Assembly (NCBI GenBank): GCA_021789595.1
Contig: JAJYJJ010000018.1
Coordinates: forward strand, 1-41,738
Source of the DNA: Nitrospirota bacterium
GTDB taxonomy: Bacteria; Nitrospirota; Thermodesulfovibrionia; UBA6902; JAJYJJ01
Direction of reading: 5' to 3'
Length of the DNA: 41,738 nucleotides
The notes beneath the pieces are model-generated. The model ran no database searches, had not been told where the DNA came from, and saw only the letters and a program-made list of their open reading frames with translations. Positions 30,167 through 38,173 of the stretch are shown here, in pieces. How positions within the stretch are numbered: the first letter of the stretch is position 1; each line of letters opens with the position of its first letter. The position numbers and the translations under genes are program-made.

Positions 30167-31374
30167 TAAGGATTCCAAAGATCAGAATGAAATGGAAATG
30201 GTTGTTAATAATAATCCCTTTCCTGTTATTATTACCAACCGTATTTGTCTTAAGCCTTGAGCACTATACAACATCCAACTACAGGTTCTGTCTCACCTGC
30301 CATTATAAGATGTGGGGCAAGGATTTTCTTGTTACCTCGAAGGTGCATCCTGCAAGCGTTACCTGTCCAGAGTGTCATGCAAAAGAACACAGCATTTTCA
30401 TACCGCCTAAAAACTTCTCAGCGCACCCTGACAGGATTAACCCAAACTGCATAAGATGCCATAAGAATATGCTTGAAAGGAATGATACGAATGGATTTAA
30501 GTTTAATGTAATGCATATAAAGATACCGCACAAATTTCATCTTACAGAGGCTGCAGCGGTATGCACAGACTGCCACTATAACATAAAGCATGACAAAGAA
30601 CTGCCGCAGACCAACAGGCCGAGGATGCAGGCATGCTTTGCCTGCCATGACCAGAAGACCACAAGCTGCCTGAAGTGTCACACAAAGGGAAGCAAGATGC
30701 TTATTAGTCTGCTTCCCAAGGGTAAGGAAATAAGCAAGTCACTGTGTGAAAAGTGTCACGAGGGCTTTGAGCAGAAGGAGATAGACATATACGGTCTTAA
30801 ATTCTATCATACGAAACACCTGTCAATGGGTATTGCATGCAATACATGCCACAACAACGAGATGCAGCATGGGAGTATAACCAAGGACAGGGCAGCATGC
30901 CTCAACTGCCACCATACCCAGAAAAAGGTCGGTTGTGTAAGCTGTCATCCCACCCAGAATGCTATGAGGCAGGGGACTGCATTTAAGGAGGTAAAAGGTC
31001 CTGCTGATAAGATGTATGGGATTGTTGACTGCAATATATGTCATGCAGGCATTGCCAAGGGGCATTCATTGTCTGATGTAAAGAAGGCGTGCTCTCAATG
31101 CCATGAGCCGAACTTCCCTAAGAAGGTTAATGAGATACAATCGAGGATAACAAAGGAGCTGAAGGATGTCACATCGAGGTTGCAGCAGGTTAAGGCCATG
31201 GTAACAGGCAACAAGGAGGCAGAGGCTGAAGTTGATAATGCTGAGAAGGCCATTGCTGCGATAAATGCGGACAAAAGTAAAGGTTTCCATAATAGTCAGT
31301 ATGCCCGGAGGCTTATAGAGTATAGCATTGAGCAATTAAAAAAGGCAGGGGGAAGGTCTTCTAAGAAACGATAG
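30163..31374 (+). CDS. Membrane multiheme cytochrome c, 12 CxxCH, with coiled-coil tail
   Basis: A 403-residue cytochrome. Residues about 9-30 form a membrane anchor, followed by HYTTSNYRFCLTCHYKMW. CxxCH motifs in order: CLTCH, CPECH, CIRCH, CTDCH, CFACH, CLKCH, CEKCH, CNTCH, CLNCH, CVSCH, CNICH, CSQCH, twelve in all. After the last motif (about 311) comes a heme-free helical tail, ITKELKDVTSRLQQVKAMV, with AEAEVDNAEKAIAAINAD further on. It is the last gene of the Mo operon and overlaps the chaperone gene by four bases. With the 24644 protein it gives 23 potential c hemes for one respiratory complex. A strong hairpin terminator follows. Confidence 0.9.
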   Translation: MIRIPKIRMKWKWLLIIIPFLLLLPTVFVLSLEHYTTSNYRFCLTCHYKMWGKDFLVTSKVHPASVTCPECHAKEHSIFIPPKNFSAHPDRINPNCIRCHKNMLERNDTNGFKFNVMHIKIPHKFHLTEAAAVCTDCHYNIKHDKELPQTNRPRMQACFACHDQKTTSCLKCHTKGSKMLISLLPKGKEISKSLCEKCHEGFEQKEIDIYGLKFYHTKHLSMGIACNTCHNNEMQHGSITKDRAACLNCHHTQKKVGCVSCHPTQNAMRQGTAFKEVKGPADKMYGIVDCNICHAGIAKGHSLSDVKKACSQCHEPNFPKKVNEIQSRITKELKDVTSRLQQVKAMVTGNKEAEAEVDNAEKAIAAINADKSKGFHNSQYARRLIEYSIEQLKKAGGRSSKKR

Positions 31375-31408
31375 TGCAGGCTTTAAACTGACCTTTACGA
31401 TAGGACAA

Positions 31409-31439
31409 AACAGGGATGGATTAATAATCCATCCCTGTT
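31409..31439. terminator. Bidirectional terminator between convergent genes
   Basis: Near-perfect 14-bp stem aacagggatggatt/aatccatccctgtt with loop aat. T-rich sequence follows in both directions, so it can end the cytochrome operon (+) and the CopD fusion gene (-). Confidence 0.85.
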
Positions 31440-31471
31440 GATTTTAATATCTGATTTTATCGCCCGAATAG

Positions 31472-32425
31472 CTAATCCCATCTCCAGAGGGCTATTACAA
31501 ATACAATGAGGAATACCAAAACGAGATTCATGTAGGCAAAAAAATAGAATATCCTTTCAGGCAGAGGTCTCGGTATCTTTTGTCCTGCCTCGATTAATCT
31601 TCCAACCTCAGGCATGGACAGTATCCGCTCTTCTCCATGTGGTGCAGTCTTGAGGACATCAGTAAGGTCATGACCTGCGAGGTGTTTCCTTGCATGAGAA
31701 CCATCCTTCCAGAGTTTGCTCTTTGTGACATCGTATATCTTTCCCTTGTATATGATGAATGCAGGTCTTCCTTCTTTGCCGTCAAAACTGTGCAGTTCTT
31801 CCATGGTTAAATCCAGTTTTCCCTTACGGATATCAGCCTCCCATTTTACCCTCAATCTTCTCTTCAGCCTTGGTCCTATAAAGAATGTCACGATAGCCGC
31901 TGTCAGTACCATTATCAGAAACAGAGCGATCTTGACACTAAGGAGTATTCCGAACCGTGTTGTGTATAAAGCCTTCCATGTGGGTATCTTTGCTATAGTA
32001 AGCAGGACGCCTGTAACAGAGAGGACGGCTATAGAGAGCCATCCTAAAAGGAGTTCGCCCTTTGGAAGTCCCCTCGCAGCATATGCTGGCTTTAAGAGGA
32101 TATGGACATAGAGGATTGTTCCAAACCATGCTATTGCTGTTAGTAGATGTATGTAGCCGATAAAGAACCTTACAACCCTCTTTGTTTTTGAGAGCGGCCT
32201 GTATATGCCTTTTATGACAAGCTCCTCCCTGTAGTTCTGCCCTTCCTTTGTGAGTCGGCCTCCGCCTGACGGGTCAATATGGCAGACGCTGCATGTATAC
32301 CCTGTCTGCCTTGCATAATCCACGGTTGCATGGCTGTCTACAGGGATAAATAAGAATAGGATGGCAGTAAGAATTATCCCTCTTATATACCCCATATTAT
32401 CTGGATTTCTTGTGGCAGTAAACAT
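31472..32425 (-). CDS. Fusion of c-heme segment, CopD-like membrane domain and cytochrome b5-like domain
   Basis: A 317-residue membrane protein. After a signal or first helix (about 13-33) comes TCSVCHIDPSGGG with one CxxCH (Cys45, Cys48, His49). Four membrane helices follow (about 85-200), including FIGYIHLLTAIAWFGTILYV, with the His pattern of the CopD family. Residues about 210-270 read FDGKEGRPAFIIYKGKIYDV, then LWKDGSHARKHLAGHDLTDV, a cytochrome b5-like heme domain with candidate axial His. A last membrane helix ends the chain (VFLIVFVIALW). The parts suggest trans-membrane electron transfer through several hemes. Met1 and Met11 are both possible starts; neither has a clear ribosome site. 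It lies downstream of norB on the same strand. Confidence 0.78.
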   Translation of the reverse strand: MFTATRNPDNMGYIRGIILTAILFLFIPVDSHATVDYARQTGYTCSVCHIDPSGGGRLTKEGQNYREELVIKGIYRPLSKTKRVVRFFIGYIHLLTAIAWFGTILYVHILLKPAYAARGLPKGELLLGWLSIAVLSVTGVLLTIAKIPTWKALYTTRFGILLSVKIALFLIMVLTAAIVTFFIGPRLKRRLRVKWEADIRKGKLDLTMEELHSFDGKEGRPAFIIYKGKIYDVTKSKLWKDGSHARKHLAGHDLTDVLKTAPHGEERILSMPEVGRLIEAGQKIPRPLPERIFYFFAYMNLVLVFLIVFVIALWRWD

Positions 32426-32484
32426 AGCTATCCAGGAGTTTAAATGATGTCTTCAATGTGATTCCTTTCATTACGGCGATATAG

Positions 32485-32523
32485 GGTTAAGGAACGAAGG
32501 GGTACCCCCTGAGTTCCTTAACC
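32485..32523. terminator. Long hairpin downstream of norB
   Basis: Perfect 11-bp outer arms ggttaaggaac/gttccttaacc enclose ggggtacccc. On the + strand a T-rich run follows; on the minus strand, the sense strand for norB, none does. It lies 12 bases beyond the norB stop. Confidence 0.6.
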
Positions 32524-32534
32524 GCGTTTTTATT

Positions 32535-33860
32535 TTACACAGCAACCTGTTTTTTCCCAATAGTGAAGAAATTAACTATATACATGAGAGCCCCTATTGC
32601 AAAGCCCCATGCCGACACCCAGAATACGGCAAACCAGAGTTTCATAAAACCCTGTGTTGTAAGATAGTCCATTCCGAGAACCCTCTGGAAGTATGTCTGT
32701 ATGACACCGGCAACAGAAAGTGCAAGGACCATCATGATCATAAAGAAGTTCATTGTCCAGAAGGCCTTCATACCAAGCCTCTGATTGAAAACCTTAAGTC
32801 CCTTTATCTGCGGAAGTGCAAAGTATATCATAGTGAGATTCAGCATGGCATAGGCGCCAAAGAAGGCAAAATGTCCGTGGGCGGCTGTAACCTGTGTCCC
32901 GTGCGTCCACTGGTTTATCTGAGGAAGGGTATGTGCAAAGCCCCATACACCTGCACCAAGGAAATGCATAACCGCACAACCTACAGCCCAGTAAAGTGCG
33001 AGTCTGTTTGTTATCTCAACCTTCCTTTCCTTTACATCACGCAGTGTGTCTATGACCATGAATAATATCGGAACAGGTTCAAGGGCGCTAAATATCCCTC
33101 CAACCCACAGCCAGTAATTGGGCGTGCCAATCCAGTAGTAATGATGTCCTATGCCTGCTATCCCTGTAAACAGAACAAGACCCACCTCTATATAAAGCCA
33201 CTTCTCAACCAAAGCCCTGTCAACCCCTGTAAGTTTAAGGAGCACAAATGCCATGATAGCGCCTGTTACAATTTCCCATGCGCCTTCTACCCACAGGTGT
33301 ATAACCCACCACCAGAAATAGTACTGTGTTGTCAGATTTTTCATGAAGAATATGCCGAAGAGAAACATCACAGCCAGCATGACAAGACCGCCCAAAAGCA
33401 CGCCCTGTATTACTGTCCATTTCTTTGTTTTCATCATTGTCATAAAGATATTAAAGAGGAATATCAGGGCAACAACCACGATGCCAATCTTGAGGATTGT
33501 CGGCTGTTCAAGAAATGGCATACCCCACGACCAGCCTGCGATGTATCCAGCGATGGCAGTGACACCGATTGCTGCAAAGAGATAGAGCTGTAGATTTGCA
33601 AGCCATGGGCTGTATATCTCTGTGTCTGCCTCTTCCGGGACGAGGTAGTATGTCCCTCCCATAAAACCGAAGAGCAGCCAGACAACAAGGAGGTTTATGT
33701 GTATCGCCCTTGAGGTATTAAATGGAAGGATATTTATCAATGGGTCAAAATCCCATACATACTTTGCGCCTGTTATCAGGCCAAAGACGACCTGTAGGCC
33801 AAAGAGAAGGGTGGCCAGGACAAAATATTTATATGCAATCTTCTGAGATTCGTATTTCAT
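32535..33860 (-). CDS. norB: Nitric oxide reductase subunit B (cNOR type)
   Basis: A 441-residue membrane protein of the heme-copper oxidase superfamily with about 12 helices. HLWVEGAWEIVTGAIMAFVL contains the FeB-ligand His and the Glu typical of NorB. GHHYYWIGTPNYWLWVGG supplies two further FeB His, and QVTAAHGHFAFFGAYAMLNL the heme b/b3 His. ALEPVPILF is also family-typical. It reduces two NO to N2O with electrons from NorC. Length fits short-form, cytochrome-dependent NorB rather than quinol-dependent qNor, which is near 760 residues. GGAGGC precedes the ATG. norC is 10 bases upstream. No norD, norQ or norE is seen nearby. Confidence 0.95.
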   Translation of the reverse strand: MKYESQKIAYKYFVLATLLFGLQVVFGLITGAKYVWDFDPLINILPFNTSRAIHINLLVVWLLFGFMGGTYYLVPEEADTEIYSPWLANLQLYLFAAIGVTAIAGYIAGWSWGMPFLEQPTILKIGIVVVALIFLFNIFMTMMKTKKWTVIQGVLLGGLVMLAVMFLFGIFFMKNLTTQYYFWWWVIHLWVEGAWEIVTGAIMAFVLLKLTGVDRALVEKWLYIEVGLVLFTGIAGIGHHYYWIGTPNYWLWVGGIFSALEPVPILFMVIDTLRDVKERKVEITNRLALYWAVGCAVMHFLGAGVWGFAHTLPQINQWTHGTQVTAAHGHFAFFGAYAMLNLTMIYFALPQIKGLKVFNQRLGMKAFWTMNFFMIMMVLALSVAGVIQTYFQRVLGMDYLTTQGFMKLWFAVFWVSAWGFAIGALMYIVNFFTIGKKQVAV

Positions 33861-33870
33861 TTACGCCTCC

Positions 33871-34548
33871 TTATCTTAGCCCAGAAAGATAGTCAACAAG
33901 GTCTTCTCTATCCTTCTCAGGGAGTTTTGCAAAACTCGGCATAATAGAGTTTGGATTATGTGATTTAGGGTCTTTAAGCTGTTCCTCTATCCATTCTCTA
34001 TCCCTCCTGCTTCCCACTTTTGTCAGGTCAGGCCCAACATGTCCTCCAACCCCGCCTATCGAGTGGCATGCAGAGCATCCCTGTGCCCTGTATACAGCCT
34101 CTCCAGGTTTTTCCACAGTCCCTGCTGAAGCTGTAGCCGCCATTGGCTTTGGAGGCCAATTGTTTGTGTCTATTCCATTAACCCAACTGAGGAATGCGAT
34201 GAGATCAGTTATCTCCTGATCTTTAAGATGGAGATTCGGCATCTTCCTGCTTGCAGGCCAGACCGCGCCGGGGTCATTTAGAAACCTTCTCATCCAATCA
34301 GCATCCCTGTAACTCATAACCTTTGTAAGGTCAGGTGCATAGTAACCTCCTATCCCAAGGATTGTGTGACAGTCGTTACAGTTATGCTTCTGCCATACCC
34401 ACTTTCCAGTAGCTACCTGTGCATCCAGTCTATCTGCATGGGTTCTCTGTGGTATCTGTGAGAGAGAATTATAGGTGAGTGCAAGCAGGATAACTGCTGA
34501 AAGAACAGTGCCCCATACGAATATAGCCTTTGCCTGAGCCTTTGTCAT
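33871..34548 (-). CDS. norC: NorC-like membrane cytochrome c with a second heme domain
   Basis: A 225-residue protein. Residues about 8-30 are a membrane anchor. The NorC domain has WVWQKHNCNDCHTILGIGGY with Cys57, Cys60, His61 and a distal Met in MPNLH. Canonical NorC ends near residue 150. Here, after a linker of Pro/Ala/Thr residues (132-150), a second cytochrome c domain follows with QGCSACHSIGGVGGHVGPDL (Cys158, Cys161, His162) and MPSFAKLPEKDREDLVDYL. So it is a diheme form. It should carry electrons to NorB. A strong GGAGGAAG ribosome site precedes the ATG. A perfect FNR/DNR-like palindrome lies about 190 bases upstream. Confidence 0.9.
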   Translation of the reverse strand: MTKAQAKAIFVWGTVLSAVILLALTYNSLSQIPQRTHADRLDAQVATGKWVWQKHNCNDCHTILGIGGYYAPDLTKVMSYRDADWMRRFLNDPGAVWPASRKMPNLHLKDQEITDLIAFLSWVNGIDTNNWPPKPMAATASAGTVEKPGEAVYRAQGCSACHSIGGVGGHVGPDLTKVGSRRDREWIEEQLKDPKSHNPNSIMPSFAKLPEKDREDLVDYLSGLR

Positions 34549-34734
34549 AATCTTCCTCCTTTCTAATGAAAGATAAACATTGTTGTTCTTCCTGCACTTT
34601 CATTAAAGCAATTGCACTTTTATTCCACGCATCCTTTGCTGCATATCACAGCGTCAAAGCAATCTTATCCACCTCCTTTTTATTTGCCTGAGGAGAACGA
34701 TTATTCAACTCTACAACAGGGCATCACCTCTTGG

Positions 34735-34752
34735 TTATGATGTAAATCATAA
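34735..34752. promoter_or_regulatory. Perfect palindrome, FNR/DNR-type operator
   Basis: TTATGATGTAAATCATAA is a perfect inverted repeat with seven-base arms and a four-base centre. The TGAT-N4-ATCA core is the CRP/FNR-superfamily half-site arrangement used by FNR, NnrR and DNR regulators of anaerobic and NO-responsive genes. It lies in the 272-base gap between norC (starts 34548, minus) and the end of the PPOX gene, where norC is the only gene it can drive. Apart from this site and several purine-rich ribosome-site-like stretches, the gap holds nothing recognisable. Confidence 0.65.
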
Positions 34753-34820
34753 TGTCGGGACAAGATGCAGGTATGAAGAGATAAAGAACTATTAGTCTTG
34801 GGGCGGAGGCAGAGTTTGGC

Positions 34821-36026
34821 TCAATGTGAAAGACCGATCGATTCCTTTAGGCGCAAGAACTCCTTCAGCGACCTTATGACACAGTCTTCTATTGCCATGC
34901 CGTCAAAATAATTCCCTGTTAGGAGGAGGCGGCTGCTGGAGATCGATTGCTCGATCGTGCGAACCAGTGTATCATGACCTGTTTTGAGCGAAGGAACAAA
35001 ATTATCTTTTACTACGACGTGTTCGAGCTGCCCCTGCCTCAGTCCAAGCACTTCGGCAATCCGCTTGAGCTTGGCCTCATAATTCATAAGCCGCGGTTTG
35101 AAATGGAAGGTAAAGCCCCGATACTCGTCATGCCTGACCGTATCTCTGGATACGACAGAGTAGAAACTATCCGAAATGGGGATTATCCCTGCAACAGGGG
35201 CTATTGAAACCAAATCTTTTTTTACCGCTATGCCTGCCGATTCGACTGCTTCGACCCTAATCTGTGATAATTTCACCGAGACATCAGGGAAAGGCTCACG
35301 CAGAAGTCCTGCCGCCACCGATGCTGGAGTGGCCAGGGCCAGACAGTCCGCTCCATAAATTATGCCATCTGTAGTGATCTGGAAGAGGCCGTCTCTGAAC
35401 TCCACAGCGAGCACCTCTTTCCCTTTTACAATTTCGATATCTTTTTGTGATGCGATCGAATCAGTGATCATCTGGAGCCCGTTGGTCAGGGTATATTTTT
35501 TTATGATATCTTTTCTCCGGGGTCGCTTTTTAAAGAGCATGTCAGCAGGAAAACGATTTGCCTCTTGTGATATCACGGCACTCATGGCAGGTGCGATGAC
35601 CCGCTCGAAGTTTGTACGACCGACGATTTTGGAATAATACGACTCAATACTCTGCCCCCCTTTTTTAATGGTAAATATATGCGGCACCGAGAGGAGAAAC
35701 TCTAAAAAATCGAGTTGTGAGGAAATGGATTTTATCCGGCTGTCAACAAGCATCTTGAATGGAACTTTTTCACGGCGGATCAGGTGGTCGAGGATCATAC
35801 AGTCCTCTATTATCCCTATTAAATTTCTATAGGAGTTATAGCAGGTATGGGCGCCCAACTCGATCCATAATCCGCCGGCATCCTCAAAACGGTGGGAGTG
35901 CAAAGTGCCACCGACCCTTTCGCTTTTTTCGATCACCAAGGTCTTGAGCCCTTCCCTGGAACAGTAATGGGCCAGACTCAATCCGCTGATGCCAGCCCCT
36001 ATTATGATAATGTCGTATTTGCCCAC
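34821..36026 (-). CDS. Protoporphyrinogen oxidase, FAD-dependent HemY type
   Basis: A 401-residue flavoprotein. YDIIIIGAGISGLSLAHYC is the FAD-binding GxGxxG start, and VIEKSERVGGTLHS the second dinucleotide motif. The C-terminus has LLLTGNYFDGMAIEDCVIRS, the FAD-binding end typical of HemY-type protoporphyrinogen oxidases. It removes six electrons from protoporphyrinogen IX before iron insertion. HemY normally uses oxygen or another acceptor. The position right after hemH supports this over other amine-oxidase-like flavoproteins. Start: the frame opens at an ATG inside hemH (36056), but GTG 36026 has GGGGTGG upstream and lies just past the hemH stop, so it is preferred. Confidence 0.82.
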   Translation of the reverse strand: MGKYDIIIIGAGISGLSLAHYCSREGLKTLVIEKSERVGGTLHSHRFEDAGGLWIELGAHTCYNSYRNLIGIIEDCMILDHLIRREKVPFKMLVDSRIKSISSQLDFLEFLLSVPHIFTIKKGGQSIESYYSKIVGRTNFERVIAPAMSAVISQEANRFPADMLFKKRPRRKDIIKKYTLTNGLQMITDSIASQKDIEIVKGKEVLAVEFRDGLFQITTDGIIYGADCLALATPASVAAGLLREPFPDVSVKLSQIRVEAVESAGIAVKKDLVSIAPVAGIIPISDSFYSVVSRDTVRHDEYRGFTFHFKPRLMNYEAKLKRIAEVLGLRQGQLEHVVVKDNFVPSLKTGHDTLVRTIEQSISSSRLLLTGNYFDGMAIEDCVIRSLKEFLRLKESIGLSH

Positions 36027-36030
36027 TTTA

Positions 36031-37098
36031 TTATATCCACCCCAAATCCTTTGCATTTTTTATCACGATGTCTGATAGCGCTTCTATAAACTTTGGCGAT
36101 GTATTCAGGGATTCTGTGCGTATGAGTTTTATCCCAAGCCTGTCAGCAAGCCCTTTGTATAGTATATCAATCTCATAGAGTGTTTCTATGTGGTCTGAGA
36201 CAAAACTTATTGGTACTATCAGAAGGTTTTTGACGCCTTCTCTGGCAAGTTCTTTGATTTTTTCATCTGTTGATGGTTTAAGCCACCTCACAGGGCCGCT
36301 TCTGCTCTGATAGGAAAGATGCCACTTTACAGGCATTCTCCTTGTTACCTCTTCAATCGTCCCCTGGATATGCTGCACATACGGGTCTCCCGCCTCAACA
36401 ATCCTCATAGGCAGGCTGTGGGCACTGAAAAGGACATGAATATTCAATTCTGAGTTATGGGGGTTAAGTTCTGAGGTAGTTGTGAATGATTCAAGCCCTC
36501 TTTTTATTGCATCAATGAGGACTTCGATATAAAGTGGATGGTTAAACCATGATGGAATGCAGAAGTATTTAATAGGGTATTGTTTTATTACCTCCTGGAA
36601 TCTCATGACAGAAGAGCCTGATGTTGCAAGAGAGTAATGGGGGTATAGACTAATGGCCATCAATCTATTCACTCCGTCTTTATGTATCTGTTCAACAGCA
36701 TCCTCTATCAATGGATGCCAGTATCGCATGCCAACGTAGACCTTAAACCTTGGAGTATTGGAGTGATGGAGAATTGGAGTAATGGTATCGGCTGCTTTGT
36801 TTGCTCCTTTGCTCTTTTCATCCAATACTCCAATACTCCAATTCAACATCTCCTCCAGGGCCTTTGCCTGTGCTGTTGTTATGTCAAGAATCGGGGATTT
36901 CCCGCTTATAAGCCTGTACATCTGTTCTGTCTTCTTGCTCCTGAGTGTGGATATAAGCCATGCAAGCGGCCTCTGCATGAAAGAGGGACCAAGCCTGATT
37001 ATCTGTCTGTCAGAAAAGAGATTATAGAGGAATGGCCTTACAGCCTTAAGCGAATCAGGCCCTCCGAGATTCAGGAGTATGACCCCAATGGTCTTCAT
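36031..37098 (-). CDS. hemH: Ferrochelatase with an in-frame repeat insertion
   Basis: A 355-residue enzyme that inserts ferrous iron into porphyrin. KTIGVILLNLGGPDSLKAV is the family N-terminus, MRYWHPLIEDAVEQI the substrate-side segment, SLYPHYSLATSGS holds a conserved His, and VLFSAHSLPMRIVEAGDPY the second catalytic stretch. Between KALEEML and FKVYVGM (about residues 86-118) lie about 30 extra residues, partly Ser/Asn/Lys-rich, encoded by a DNA palindrome (36750-36841). A second short extra stretch (TTSELNPHNSELN) precedes the SAHSLP motif. The frame is open throughout. Start is ambiguous: ATG 37098 matches the family, while a TTG at 37122 has the better ribosome site (AAGGA). Confidence 0.9.
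   Translation of the reverse strand: MKTIGVILLNLGGPDSLKAVRPFLYNLFSDRQIIRLGPSFMQRPLAWLISTLRSKKTEQMYRLISGKSPILDITTAQAKALEEMLNWSIGVLDEKSKGANKAADTITPILHHSNTPRFKVYVGMRYWHPLIEDAVEQIHKDGVNRLMAISLYPHYSLATSGSSVMRFQEVIKQYPIKYFCIPSWFNHPLYIEVLIDAIKRGLESFTTTSELNPHNSELNIHVLFSAHSLPMRIVEAGDPYVQHIQGTIEEVTRRMPVKWHLSYQSRSGPVRWLKPSTDEKIKELAREGVKNLLIVPISFVSDHIETLYEIDILYKGLADRLGIKLIRTESLNTSPKFIEALSDIVIKNAKDLGWI
36750..36841. repeat. Palindromic element inside the hemH coding region
   Basis: ttggagtattggagt (36750-36764) and its exact reverse complement (36827-36841) are perfect 15-bp inverted repeats, about 62 bases apart; imperfect pairing extends inward. Internal ttggagtaatgg and ccaatactcc units repeat the same theme. 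The element translates in frame as the extra segment of ferrochelatase. Confidence 0.85.
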
Positions 37099-37141
37099 GT
37101 CAGTTTTATCCAGCAATATCAATATGCGTCCTTATTACATA

Positions 37142-38173
37142 CTATTGCTTTCCCCCGTATTTATGCACTGCCTCAACCATTGCTATGGCGCTTTCAACAG
37201 GTGTCTCTGGAAGGATGCCATGGCCGAGGTTAAAGATATGACCCTTTGCAGATTCTCCCTTCAACAGGATATCCTTTACCCTGTCCTCCATCCTCTCCCT
37301 GGGCAAAAAGAGGGCGCAAGGGTCCAGATTTCCCTGGACAGCGACTTTTTTACCGAGCCGTTTTATGGCCTTTTCTATATCAATCCTCCAGTCAATGCCT
37401 ATTACATCGGCTCCGCATTTTTTGACCTCATCGAGCAGACCTGCACATTCGTTGACAAAATATATCACAGGGACGCCTTCCTTCTTGAGTTCAGAGATTG
37501 CCCTCTTTACATGCGGCATGACAAACCCTTTATAGTCCTCCGGTGTCAGTGCGCCTGCCCATGTATCAAAGAGCTGCACTGCCTGGGCGCCTGCGTTTAT
37601 CTGGGCAGAGAGATAGGAAACTACAGTTGTTGTTATCCTGTCCATAAGCATGCTGAAAAGACCTGGATGCTGAAACATCATCTTTTTTGTATGGACAAAG
37701 CTCTTTGAACTGCCGCCCTCAATCATATATGTTGTAAGTGTAAACGGCGCACCTGAAAAGCCTATAAGCGGCACCTTGTTTTCAAGCTCCCTTCTCAGGA
37801 TCCGTATGGTATCTATTACAAAAGGCATTGCGTCCTCTGTGTCAGGTATGACGAGCCTGTCAACACCCGACCTTGTCCTTATCGGCTCGGTGAGAACAGG
37901 TCCTTTCTTGTCCGAGAACTCAAGCCTCATACCCATTGCCTCAACAGGTATGAGGATATCAGAAAACAGTATTGCCGCATCAACGCCAAGAATGTCTACA
38001 GGCTGAAGCGTTACCTTTGCTGCAAGCTCAGGGGTCTTGCACAATGTAAGGAAATCAATCCCGGACCGCACTGCCTGATATTCAGGAAGGTATCTGCCTG
38101 CCTGCCGCATGATCCATACAGGCGTGTATGGCACATCTTCTCCGCGGCATGCCTTAAGAAATGTGTCGTTCAT
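37142..38173 (-). CDS. hemE: Uroporphyrinogen decarboxylase
   Basis: A 343-residue cytosolic enzyme that removes four carboxyl groups from uroporphyrinogen III to give coproporphyrinogen [22 protein letters not shown] is the signature N-terminus with the substrate-binding Arg residues. [17 protein letters not shown] follows, then [20 protein letters not shown], and [13 protein letters not shown] near the end, all in normal order and length. The ATG overlaps the stop of the radical SAM gene (ATGA), and hemH follows 44 bases later, so the operon runs radical SAM, hemE, hemH, PPOX. Confidence 0.95.
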   Translation of the reverse strand: MNDTFLKACRGEDVPYTPVWIMRQAGRYLPEYQAVRSGIDFLTLCKTPELAAKVTLQPVDILGVDAAILFSDILIPVEAMGMRLEFSDKKGPVLTEPIRTRSGVDRLVIPDTEDAMPFVIDTIRILRRELENKVPLIGFSGAPFTLTTYMIEGGSSKSFVHTKKMMFQHPGLFSMLMDRITTTVVSYLSAQINAGAQAVQLFDTWAGALTPEDYKGFVMPHVKRAISELKKEGVPVIYFVNECAGLLDEVKKCGADVIGIDWRIDIEKAIKRLGKKVAVQGNLDPCALFLPRERMEDRVKDILLKGESAKGHIFNLGHGILPETPVESAIAMVEAVHKYGGKQ

